From positions 1 through 64,000 of the forward strand of contig CANTFK010000848.1 of the NCBI GenBank assembly GCA_947646735.1: a stretch of 64,000 bases of DNA, given 5' to 3'. Source of the stretch: Peronospora farinosa (Eukaryota > Oomycota > Peronosporomycetes > Peronosporales > Peronosporaceae). The notes beneath the pieces were generated by a model. It worked only from the letters and a program-made list of their open reading frames with translations. It was not told the DNA's origin and did no database searches. Made by a program: the position numbers and the translations under genes. Shown piece by piece: positions 21,385-32,655 of the stretch (within the stretch, counting starts at the first letter, position 1; every line of letters begins with the position of its first letter).

Positions 21385-21801
21385 GAGACTTCTCCGTTTC
21401 GAGTGTGATGCGGGGGCGTGACTGTAGTCACGACAAAGCTCATCTACCGCCGTGAGCAGTAGGTGAGAGATTCATGAACAAAGCAAGAGAAGCAGCAGTA
21501 CAAAACCTAAAGGGCAGAAATGAAGTGTTGCAAATATCTCTTGTTTCTTGCTACCAGCCAAGAATTCTTCAAAATGGTCGCTCTCACTGGAGTATCGAGC
21601 TATGCTTTCACTAGTCTGCCTTAGCTAATCTTTACTACCTCAATGGAGTTGTCAACCATAACATCTCAGTCGATACAATCGCTCTGATGATCGTGCTGCA
21701 TGCGAGTAGGTCTGAAGTTCCATGCCAATCTGATCGCCCAAAGCATTGGTCACACACATCTTCACTGCCATTCAAATCGCAACTATTCTTCTACGATTGT
21801 C
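21385..21801. other. Intergenic spacer
   Basis: About 415 bp between the secreted-protein gene and the antiporter gene, both on the plus strand. The antiporter frame stays open upstream to about 21700 but lacks a better start. No other feature seen. Confidence 0.45.
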
Positions 21802-23968
21802 ATGATTCTTGTCCGAAGTACCAGCGTCTGGACGTCTCTCTTGCTGCTTTTGACGCTCTTCCTCTATCCTCCATCCGTCGATGCTGTCGCTGCAATCAAG
21901 ACCTTGTCGGAATCTAAAACTCCTGATCTCGCAGCGTCTCCAACGCCGAGAATCTCTCCCGATCCACCCCCTACATCTCTGTCTATTAACCCGTCAATCA
22001 AGAAGACAAAAGCTGCATCTTCCGCCACTTCCCTGGAACGTCCAAGCCTAGTTTCCAGTAGTACTGGATCTCAAGAGGCTGTTGAAGCAGTGGTTGTGGC
22101 TGCCGATGTCTCCATTGATCAAGTTGTGAAGCATTTGCAAATTGTTCAGCAGCTGGAGCTCTCGGTAGGCAAAAGTTTGCAAGAAATGACGACAGCCGAC
22201 CAGTTTGTCATGTATAGTCAAGGCCAGCTACAAGAGAGGCAGCATCTACGTGATGGTCTTCTTGCGGCGCACAAGAATCTGAAACAATTGGCTTTAGGTC
22301 TTAATGGAACGTTACTGGAGCTTGAACATGTCGAGCGGGAGGAAGCACTGCAGTCCAAGAAGCTACAGGATGTTTTGGCGCTCCAGGAAGAAGAAGAACG
22401 AGAGGAAAAACTCGTCAAGGACGGAGCGAAAGAGATGGACTATGAGACGGGTCATCTTAAGAACACGACAGGACTTAATGCTGAACAGCTCAAGAAGCTG
22501 GAAGTGGTGGAGAAGGAAGCGGATCCGGCAGTGTTGCATTATGATATGGACTTGTTGGCGCAAATCGCACTGTTGCTGGGTGTATCAGCGATGGGAGGAA
22601 TTGTTGCCACGTACTTTAACATTCCTCCACATGCTGGGTATCTACTGGGTGGAGCGCTCGTAGGACCGTCGTGTTTGGGAGTTGTAAGACTGTACAAAGA
22701 AGTCGAGACAATCTCGCTCTTTGGGTCGATCTTCTTGCTCTTTGGACACGGAGCTGCGTACACGCCGCAACAGCCTGAAGATATCTTTCGAAAGTATTTT
22801 GTGGGAGGTGTGGTGTATATCGTATCCACTGTGCTGCTAGTTGCTGGTGTGGCAGTGTATATCCAATGGACAAGTTCGTTCATGGAAGGACTGATCATTG
22901 GTCTAGGCGTCTGCTTTTCGGCCACCGCTCCTCTTTACGAACACATTCGAGAAAACAGAATTCAAGACTCGTCCTTTGGTCGGGTACGTACAGCTGATGA
23001 GGATACAATGCTGTCGTCTTTCGACTAAGAATGACCCATGTTTCTTATGGTAGACGGTGACGTCAATTATTGCGATTCAAGATGTGCTGATGAGTTTTGC
23101 TCTAGGCACGCCTGAATGGTTTTCTGTGCGTTCAGTCGGCTGGATTGGTGTGGCCATATTACGAAGCGTCGTGGCCTACTCTGTGGTCGTAAGCATGACG
23201 GTTTGTCTACACCAATACGTTGTACCAAAGCTATTGCGATTTCTTACAGCTATGGAAGAGGTTCACAACGCACCACTGGTTCTTCTTGGAGTAGTGTCTG
23301 TCTGCTTATTCATGGCACTCTTCTCAGAGATGATTGGGCTTTCGCTCGAATGTGGCGCTTTCCTGGCTGGATTGGCTTTTGTGCGTGTATCAAGCAACGC
23401 AAAGGGGGCCTTCACGTCGATTCGCGTGATCGAAAACTTGTTTGGCAGCATGTTCTTTGCTTGTGTCGGTATGATTTTGCATCCGATGTTCCTGATCCGC
23501 AACGCGGGTGAGATCCTATCGATGGTGTTGCTAATTGTGGTTGTCAAGACAGTGTCCATGGCTGGTGTCATGACTTTCTTCCGCATCAGTCCGCGAAAGG
23601 CGCTCATGGCTGCTGTCAGCCTTTGCCAAATCGGCGAACTCGCCCTCATTTTCATGATCAAGGCTCACGCATCAAAGCTCGTCTCACGACGGACCTATCT
23701 GTTGTTCTTAGCTGCTATCTCCGTCTTCCTCGCATGCTCATCCGTCTTCAATCGCAGAATCGTAATCGCTCGTCGAAAATGCGTTTACCGTTTACCTTCG
23801 ACGGTTCAAGGCAAGCTGATGGAACGGCATCAAAGTTCAAGTGGCATTAACGACCTTCAGTTGCGTCTTGACAACAATCAGGATCCAGTGGATTCCGATG
23901 AACAAGACAATGCAAGCTCTCCGTCGTCGAGGATGCGGCATCAATTCTTGAGGTCTTCTAGCCGTTAA
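21802..23968 (+). CDS. TMCO3-like cation/proton antiporter (CPA2) with luminal coiled coil
   Basis: Two exons, 21802-22983 and 23054-23968, with a 70-bp intron, give 698 residues. I chose the ATG at 21802 because it starts a signal peptide (VWTSLLLLLTLFLYPPSVDA); an earlier in-frame ATG at 21700 would add 34 polar residues before it. Residues about 100-250 are a charged coiled coil with an EEEER run. After that come about ten to twelve membrane helices of the Na+/H+ exchanger fold, including PPHAGYLLGGALVGPS, GLSLECGAFLAGLAF and SLCQIGELALIF, which are typical of the KEA/KefB branch of CPA2. A signal peptide, coiled coil and antiporter domain in this order define the TMCO3 group. It probably exchanges K+ or Na+ for H+ in an endomembrane compartment. 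No C-terminal nucleotide-binding domain is present; the tail is Ser-rich and cytosolic. Confidence 0.85.
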
Positions 23969-24085
23969 GGTTGGCTATTATCAATTCGCATACAAGGATT
24001 TACGTGGAACTGTCAGTTTGCAGTTTTGTCAAGGTGAACTGCTTCCATCAGAGTTATGACTTGTTGACTAGTAATTATAAGCTTT

Positions 24086-26631
24086 TCATTTGTCCTTGCA
24101 GTTAACAATCGCCGCCTCCACTTTCTTCGCCATGGTCTCCACATCGTCATCTTCAAGTTCCGGCTGACTGCTATCATGATGCCAAATCTTCGGCTCCACA
24201 TCAGGTGGCGTCGTGGCAACAGAGCTATCTCTTCTGCTGTCAGACAGCTTTTGCGGTACAGGTGGCGGCGACAGCGACGGCGAGGGTGTTGAATGCGACT
24301 TCATCAAACGTGGAAGCTGACTCGGGGTACATTGCTGAAGTGGCAGTGTAGCTTGCTGAAGTAAATACATGAAACCATCCCGTATGCCTTCGTTCGGGAA
24401 CTCAAGGTGAAGTTCACGGAATCGAGTACAAACGGATAGGACGCAAGCTGGGTCTACTGCACGTTTGGAGGAATTTGGTAAATTCAGAGCATGTCCTGTG
24501 AAGAACGTTGCTTCGTCACCGCGAACCATCTCACGAATATCGTGCAGTTTTATCGAGTCGTCCAATCGATCCGGTGGAGTTAGGGGCTCTTCCAATGTCG
24601 AACTTGGTGATCGCATCTGTAACACCTTAGCCTCTGGAGGAGTATTTGGCGACGACGGAGTGCTTCCGGTCTGTCGAGTGGCAAAGTTGAGCGTAAATCC
24701 GCCACTGGCAGTACGTTCAGTCTTCGCACCACGTTCTCGACGTAGCGAACGCCACCACAAACGCTTCTCGCTGATAGTGTCAGAGGCTACCAGGCGAGCC
24801 GTGAGTAGAATGAGAAGATGCACCGGAAGTACCGTCAGCACTTTGCTCCGAGTCGTTGTACTTGATATTTGGCGTACCAACACCAGTCGGAATTCGGTTG
24901 TTATGAGGTTGGCCAGCCTGCAGATCAGGTTGGCTAGTCCCCTTTGCGTCCTTCCCACCAATGCCAAATAAACTCGTGAAGCTCCGTGCATTCTGGTAGC
25001 GGAGCAAGCTCCGTTTAAGCAGCTTTGGCTGCCAGCTGAGGACTTTGCCATCGGTCGACAATCGAAGTTTAGTGCGATGAGGTAGTCCGTTGCGACCATA
25101 CTTCACTGCCTCAAACCCATTCATGACAAGCTTCTTGTGAATCGTCGAAGCTGCTTGTTGTCGTCGAGTAAGATCGGCAAGTCGACGACGCTCTTCGTTT
25201 TCTCGACGGAGGCGGTCCAAAGTCACTTTGCCTTTCTGGATCCACGGATGCATTCGAAGGACTGACATCGATGGTCTTTTCTTCGGGTCTACGTGCAGCA
25301 TTTTGGAAACGAGTATCTTAACATCAGCGTGAATGGCAGCCCAGTCCTTAGGCGGATAGCGCACGTTGAATCGATGCGTTCGTAACTGAGCAAGTTTCAT
25401 CGGAAAGGGTGGATAGCCACAGAGGATAATGTATATCACGACACCTAGCGAGAACACGTCGACTTCAAGGCCGTACGATTTACCATCCAATATCTCTGGC
25501 GCTGCGTAACCCGGTGTTCCGCATGAATCCGAGGCCTGCTCATCCGGGTGATTCAACTGTCTTGCAAAGCCAAAGTCGCAGAGTTTCACGTCGTCGCCCG
25601 ATAGTAGCACGTTTTCCGGCTTCACGTCACGATGAATGATGCTACGTGAGTGGCAGTAGTGCAGTGCCCCCACTAACGCGGCCGACACTTTTTGCGCCTC
25701 GTGTTCTGGAAACTTGCCCTGTTTGGCAATGCGGTCGAAGAGATCTCCTCCTTCAGCTAGCTCCGTGACCAAATAACACTTTGTGTCGTCTTCGATAACT
25801 TCGTACAGACGCATGATGTTGACATGGTTGACACTTGAGAGTACGCGCACCTCATGTGAAAGTGCTGAACGATCCATTTCCGAGAGACTCAACTTGTCTA
25901 CGATCTTGCAAGCGTACACTCCACCTTTTTTGCGGTGAGTCACGTGCTTCACCGTCGAGTACGAGCCTTCACCCAAATGTCTCGTGATGGCATAATGCTG
26001 ATGAAAGTCAAGGAAGCTCTTTTCACCCTTGCGAAACGTCACTTCTCGTAGTGATGAGGCTACTCGTGACGACAGTGCTTCAATTGTTGACGACTCTACT
26101 TTCGTTGGCATTGTAGCAGCCAATGTGGAATGGGATAATGAACCTGTGCTGCTAGTACTGCTGTCATTTCTACTACAGTGTAATGTTTGAGGTGGAGTCG
26201 AGCCGTTATCATTGCAACTGCCATTCGCAGACGCTGAGTAAGTAGAAACCTTGTCCTCAGTCTCCTTTGAAGTGTTTCCATTGTTCTTGTTCTGTTGATT
26301 GAGAAACACACCACACACGGGTGTAGGGAGTTAGGCATGCGGCTTCACAATACAAGACAAGAGCTGCTTTACTTACACTGGCAAGGTGCAAACCTACTAT
26401 TTCGTTCGAGCTATTGGTGTTGCCAGCTCGGATATCATCGACCGGTTTGGATAGCACGATCTCAGCAATGGACAAGTCAACCATCTCTTTGAGTGGAACG
26501 GTAGTCTCGAGACTACTTGAAATCTGCGGTGAGATAGTCATATCCGTTGGGGTAGGACGGCGTGTCCAACCCAGGGGCACTGCTGCACAGGACAAAGGGT
26601 CAGGCTTGCCAAGACATCGTCCAAATGCCAT
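24086..26631 (-). CDS. CAMK-type Ser/Thr kinase with C-terminal PH-like domain
   Basis: Three exons, 26631-26377, 26291-24862 and 24770-24086, with GT-AG introns of 85 bp (GTAAGT donor) and 91 bp; 789 residues. The kinase domain has the Gly loop GEGSYSTVKHV, VYACKIVDK with the ATP-binding Lys, HRDVKPENVLL, CDFGFA and a GTPGYAAPE activation segment, then a basic helical linker. Beyond it are two halves of a PH-like fold: FEAVKYGRNGLPHRTKLRLS before a low-complexity insert, and IKLHDIREMVRGDEATFF with a final amphipathic helix about 150 residues later. All catalytic residues are present, so it should be active; the PH-like part suggests lipid or membrane control. The N-terminal 85 residues have no known domain. 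The last intron falls within the PH insert; its placement rests on matching phase and the shift of frame. Confidence 0.85.
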
Positions 26632-27038
26632 ACGAGCCTTATGGATGCTCAAAGTAGGAAGGAAACCGGACTCTGGAAAGTGCAAAGGGTGCAGTTGTTA
26701 GCTCCACGAGAAGCGTGATGGAAACGGATGCGTCTTAAAAATAGGCTCTTCTTGTCGGTAGTACCCGTTGCAATGCGATGGTACAGACCTTGTCGCCAGC
26801 GTCAAGTTATCCCGAAAAAAGAATGTAACAGGCCTTGGAACTACTCGACTGAATGCCTCTGTACATCCGTTGCGAGCTGTGATTCCTTCTGTAGTTACCG
26901 GCGTTTCATACGCCACTAGACACTGATTTCAGCACATTGTGCCGACGATAGGCTTTTGGCTTAACGGGAATCAGTTTGGTCTTCATAATTGACAATTTCA
27001 ATCTACATTCATCGAGTTCTCACACACTGACGTTGCTC

Positions 27039-28092
27039 TCAGCCGATCGAACTAGTTACTGCAGCTATCCTCGCGATAAGATCCTTGTCAGTTTCCAGCG
27101 CACGATCCAACAAATCGGGTGGGAATCTATGCACGCTGAGGTCGTTAAAGGCCGTCTCATAACGTGCAAAATCTTGGTGGATCTTGGAGACACCGCACGA
27201 CAAATGCACTTCTTCCAGGTACGGTAGTACGCTCACAAGTAAGAGCTGTTGACGCTCCTCGGCAGCAAGAACACGGTCTCCGTATGCTGAAAAACTAGGT
27301 GAAAAGCACACGATTGACAAGAGTTAGTTACGGATCAGGTACGCACTTGTCGACATACCTGTTGCCAATGATAACAAGCTTCTTCATAGCTGGACCCCAG
27401 TTGCAAGCAAGAACATTTTCGTACAGAACCTTGTCACAGTGTGGCATGAAGAACACCGTGTTGGAAACGACATGCCGTCGTGCATGCTCATTCTCCTGAA
27501 TAACTTTCAGCTGAAACTGCTCTGCAATAAAAGCGTCACTCTATGAGTCACAGAGCAATAAACATCCGTCACATCCGTCACATCTCTCCTTTTATCCACG
27601 TGAATACATACAAAAGCTTCATCTTTCCCTAACCTTGTTCATGGCTGGATCATAAATTTCAACACCCTGTGGAATCCTGTCTGACATCTTGGAAATTTTA
27701 GCGTCTCCACTTGAGCAAAACTTTTCATCTAGAGCTTGTTTTAGTGCCACGAGAAACCCCAATTGATAAACAGCATTTGACGAGGCACAAAAGCTTCCAA
27801 TTCCATAGCCAATTACCATCACAACGTTGTGATGCATCTCATTTTTAGCGTCCTTTTCGTGGAATTCGTCCTTCATGAGCGTCTTTTGTGCTGGAATGAA
27901 ATTAAAATGACTCGCAATTGCATTGAGTGCCTCGTTCAGTAGTAAGGAATCTTGAAGAACGTGACTAATCATATGAACTCGTTGAATTATCTGCAATTGT
28001 TTCTCTGTAGAAACTTCATCCACTGGTTCCATCACTTCTTTTTGAAACTTTTGACGTCGACGACGGCTAATTTGCTGCCATTTAGCCGCCAT
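27039..28092 (-). CDS. SRR1-domain protein
   Basis: Three exons, 28092-27634, 27516-27359 and 27294-27039, encode 290 residues. Family landmarks are GYGIGSFCASSNAVYQLGFL, IYDPAMN, NTVFFMPHCDKVLYENVL followed by NWG, and VIIGNSFSAYGDRV, in the right order and spacing for the SRR1 domain. SRR1 proteins were first described in Arabidopsis light and clock signalling and occur across eukaryotes; their biochemical role remains uncertain. The first intron has a weak donor (GTTAGG), and its acceptor could be six bases earlier only by breaking the frame. The second intron's phase restores the conserved GNS. It is divergent from the kinesin gene. Confidence 0.85.
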
Positions 28093-28360
28093 TGGGTCTT
28101 GGTAGACGGTATTAAATTACTATAATAAAATAGTATTCGGATTGATATCGAGATGATGATAATAATACTATATGAAATAAGACTCGACATGTAGTAGTAG
28201 GACGGTACTACTCTGTTTTACGTTTCGACGATTTATACCGTTACAGACGTAATTTTTCAGATCAAACGTTAAAAAGAAGCTTAATTTTTAGCTTGAAATC
28301 CGCCATTTTGTAACAGTCCAGCCCCCACGGTTTCGGACGATTGGTTTATTATCACCTCTA

Positions 28361-28598
28361 TCTTCTTCTTCTTCTTCTTCTTCTTCTTCTTCTTCTTCTT
28401 CTCTCTCTTTCACACACTCTTCTTCTTTCTTAATAAGAGAAGTACAATATATCATCAAGTGTGTTAAATTTCAATTTATTTGCGTCTTATACGGACATTT
28501 AAGCAATTAAAAATGCCCTTTACATCGTCTCGGTAAGAAGAACTTCTTCTTTTTCTTCCTTTTCTTTTTCTTCTTCTTCTTCTTCTTTTTTCTTCTTG
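28361..28598. repeat. TTC microsatellites between SRR1 and kinesin genes
   Basis: Two pyrimidine tracts: TTC repeats at 28361-28402 (about 14 units) and an interrupted TTC/TTTTC tract at about 28541-28598. They lie in the roughly 580-bp region between the divergent starts of the SRR1 and kinesin genes. The second tract lies just upstream of a TTTTACTGTAG acceptor before the kinesin start codon, so it is probably inside a 5' untranslated intron. Confidence 0.8.
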
Positions 28599-28673
28599 AA
28601 TTGATATGAATTGTCTCTTTTCTTGTGTATTTTCTTTTACTGTAGAATTCCAGGGCCCACAAGCCACAAGACA

Positions 28674-31600
28674 ATGAAAAAATCTTGTCAGACACCACCT
28701 CCAAGTGCTTCATTAAGAGCTCATGCCTCGGGAATGACTTTACCACGAACGTCAATTCTAAAATCTCCAGCTCAATCTCAACGTCCAGTCAAGAAATTGC
28801 AGTTTCCTGGCAGACAGGAAACAAATAGTCAAGAACAGAGAGACACTCGAGCAGGTTCAAGACCAAATGCTCACGTTCAGATGCCGCTAAAAGTACCAGC
28901 ACGGTCAATGCTGCAACAGAGTCCTGTTGCTGCTGTTTCGACTGCTGTTTCGAGCTTTGTACCGTCGACTGGTTCAGTTACACAGTCGGACAATATCCGC
29001 GTGCTGCTTCGGATTAGACCGTCGCCGGGAAAAGACAATAAAAAGTGTCTTGAAGTGGCTCCAGACCAACGGGGAGTGACGTTGGCACCGGGTTCGCAGC
29101 AGGAAAAGAGATTTGGCTTTGACCGCGTGTTCACAGAGAGTTGTGAGCAGGACGATATTTTCCAAGATGCAGGTCGAAGGGCAGTGGAGAATACGATTGA
29201 GGGATATAATGGCAGTATCTTTGCATATGGACAGACGGGGTCGGGAAAAACCTTTACGATGTTGGGAGGAGCTACTACAAATGTTCACGAATTAAGACAA
29301 ATGCCGTTGCGTGGACTTACGCCGCGTATTATTGACTATCTGTTCCAGCGACTTGCAGAGCTTGCACGAGAACGAAACCTTGCATTTTATAATGGAGAAG
29401 AACAAGAGCGTGCTCTGCAATACACGTTGGCGTGCTCGTACTTGGAGATTTACAACGAAAAGATTTTTGATTTGCTGGAACCTAGTGGCTCAGTCGCAGC
29501 ACAGCAGCCCAAGAGTCTTCGTGAAGACCACAACAAGGCGGTGTATGTGGATCAGCTGCGTGAGATCGACGTGGGTAGTGAAGAGGAAGCGCTGACGCTA
29601 TTGCAGCTAGGCTCACAGAATCGTCATGTCTCGTCAACCGAAATGAATCGCGAAAGCTCGCGGTCTCACGCAGTTTTTTCGGTCAAGTTGGTACTGGAGG
29701 AGCGCACGTCGTCTGGCGTAAAACGTACGCGCCGTTCGTGCTTACACTTGGTGGATTTGGCAGGTAGTGAAAAGCAGCGACAAACTCGTGTCCATGGCAA
29801 GCGATTAAAGGAGGCTGCACAAATCAACAAGTCGTTGTCGGCTCTAGGCAACGTAATCATGGCACTAGTGGAAGTAAGCAATGGCCAGAAGAGGCACGTG
29901 CATTATCGGGACTCGAAGCTTACCTTTCTTCTGCGGGACGCCTTGGGTGGCAATGCAATCACAAGTATCGTGGCTACTATTTCGCCCGAAGAGAAATACT
30001 TTACAGAAACGCTGAGTACACTGAAGTTTGCTCAGCGTGCAAAGTTTATCAAGAATAATGCTGTGCAGAACGAGGATGCTGACTCGCTGGTACCCGTTCT
30101 CAAACAACAAATTGAAAAGCTGGTTCAAGAAATTGCATCTTTGCGCAGTAGTGTCGGTATTGGCTTGACCTCTAGCGCAAGTACTACCGATTCAGACCTT
30201 TCTAAGGACGAGCACATGATGCGATTAAAGTTAATCGCTGACGCTGAAGCAGAAGCTCGAGCTCAGGAAAAAAAGAAAATTCACAACCGATGGGAGCCAG
30301 CTATGGACATGATGCAAAAACTGCTGCGTGCAAGTGGAGCATTGTCGCCTGCAGACAATGCTGAGGAAAAGGAGCCTCGGCAGCAAGAGCGTGATGTTGT
30401 GGAGATCCGTTGCGATCGACTTGAGATGCTGCTTTATCGCATGATTTGCCGTTTTGAGGAATACAAAGAGGTCACCTTTGACCCTGACCGGTATAAGTAT
30501 AGTCGACGCTCAACGCACCTAAAGCCAAGCAAGATTCAAGGTTCACGAAAATCAATGCTTACCGCGCCCAAGCAATACACTAGTGCTGCTGTGCGCTACC
30601 ATCATGTCGACAACCAGGAGCACTCCGCGGATGATGATGGGCCTACTGCTGCTCTGATAGCGGCTGAGAAGCGGGAACGTGAGTTGCACAAGAAGGTGCA
30701 CGATCAAGACGGCCGTATCGAGGAACTGTTACGGCGGTCCCAAGAAGCCGAGACGGAGAATGCTCTTATCCGTCACGAACTTTGCGAGCTGCTAGAGTGG
30801 AAAGCCTTTGTCGAAGAAGAACGACGTCGTGTCAGTGATGCTGTGCCAATGGACCCTCAGCTGGAGAGTGAAGATGATGAACAGGAGACACCAATACTTG
30901 AAGTATCGACAGTGCCAAGTGAAGAGATGCAGGATATGCAGGAAATGCTGAATGTGTATCGGTCACTTTTCGATGACGTCACAGATCTGATGTACACGAG
31001 GAAGCCTATACTATGCAGTCCGCCCAGCCCGAAATCTGGTTCTTCTGTGATAACGGACTCTAATTCTACCTGCTACGCTTCAGGTGATGAGGATGATATT
31101 GGCGATGATTGCATCTCGGTGGATGGTTTTGAGGCGAGCGAAGATGGTGATGGAGGTGCTAGTGACGCTTACCGTGAAATCCGCCGCGTGAATGCTCTGA
31201 GCTCACGTCTTGGGCGGAAGTTTGACCTCTATCAGGACACAATTCAGCGCTTAGAGAAGGAGTTGCAAACGACGAAGGACGAGCTGGAAACCTCGAGTGC
31301 TGCCACAAAATTCGCTGAGTTCCAGCTCCAGCAGTTGCGTACGTTGGCAGCCGATGAAGAAGCTAAGCAGAGCCAGGCAGAGCATGACTTACGAAAGAAA
31401 CTGAACGACTTAGAGAAAATAGTGCGTTCTCAACGTGATGAGATAGCCCGGGTGCTAAACGAAAAGCTAGCTGAAGATGCGCGTGCTTTGGAGTATGAAC
31501 AGGAAGTTGCACGACGTGAGGTGGAACATCTGGAGCATTGTCTTTGCAACAGCAGCGACTCAGGGGATAATGGCAACGATAGGGAGCGGATGGAGAGTGT

Positions 31601-32382
31601 ATTACTGGCCACCCAAAAACGTATTGAAGATTTAGAGCAAGAGATGAAAACGACGCGATCTACTCTGGCGACACTAGAGATGCCAAAAGCAAGCGATGAC
31701 GAGAAACCAGTTCGATTACAGACATTACTGGAGTGTGCTTTGGAAGACAATGCAAAGCTTTTGGAGACGGTGCGTGACCTTTACCATAAGCGGCAACGTA
31801 GTGGTAACAACCTTCAGTTACTCTCTTCGTTATTTGCGACGGCCGCGGACGCTAACTTGGACTCTGGAACTTTAAGTGAAGAAAACAAGAGCAACGAGTT
31901 GACCCGATTAAGGCGTGAAATAGCTGCTCTCCGAACTAGAGTTGGCGACTTGACCGACTGCAGTGCCCTCCAAGATCTCGCTAACGTAAGTAATGTGGCG
32001 TAAAGCAGGCTCTGCATTGGCTCAGTGCGGTAGCAAGTATCTTCTGCTGGCGTATTGAGCTCGTGCTGGGCTGCGCTGGTTTGGCTCTGTAATCTGCTAG
32101 CTGGTCATGGAGTGCTGACGACTCCTCTGGTATGTCTTCTTCTTTCTGCATCTGGACGACGATATCCTGTGGTTCCCCTTTGCGTTCGCCCCTCCATGTT
32201 CATAGCGCAATGAAGACACTATCCAGCAATTGCAATTGGAACGGGCTACCTTGCAAGCGAGGCTGCATCGAGCACAACAGATGAGCGCACGACTGGAGGC
32301 GGAAGTACGACACGTTCGTCAAAATGCAGTTGTTGACAGCAGCAATGGTGTTTTTTTGATGGAATTTCTCGGTGGCATGTAG
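28674..32382 (+). CDS. Kinesin-12 (KIF15)-type motor protein
   Basis: Two coding exons, 28674-31985 and 32206-32382, separated by a 220-bp GT-AG intron that is long for this locus; 1,162 residues. I start at the ATG at 28674; the upstream part of the frame begins at a non-ATG codon, and a splice acceptor (TTTTACTGTAG) lies 30 bases before this ATG, suggesting an intron in the 5' untranslated region. The motor domain spans residues about 100-450, with GQTGSGKT (P-loop), NRESSRSH (switch I), HLVDLAGSEKQ (switch II) and the YNGSIFAYGQTGSGKTFTM context of kinesin-12. The remaining 700 residues are mostly coiled coil with a few acidic breaks. Kinesin-12 motors act at the spindle midzone and cytokinetic apparatus; the exact subfamily is inferred from the motor sequence. 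Confidence 0.88.
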
Positions 32383-32655
32383 ATGTCATGGTGCTCGACA
32401 TGTATTATAATAGTAAGAAGCGTGTTTGCAGATAAAGATTGTGTGGAAGTAGATGTGCCGTGCAGAAGGAAGCTCCGATCAACAAGATGGTTCCTATGGA
32501 ATGACGGACGACCAGCTTGCTTAACTGCTTCGAAGTGTAGGTGTAATGGTCTCTTTCGTCACCTCTGATGCTGGTGTATCGCTGCCTCCATCCTTAGTCG
32601 GACAAACAACCATCTATTCAAAAGACAAAGAACAAGCTGCGAGCTTTACCATTAG

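Noticed and set aside
28507..28667. Lys/Arg-rich frames on the minus strand upstream of kinesin
   Set aside because: They are translations of the TTC microsatellite.
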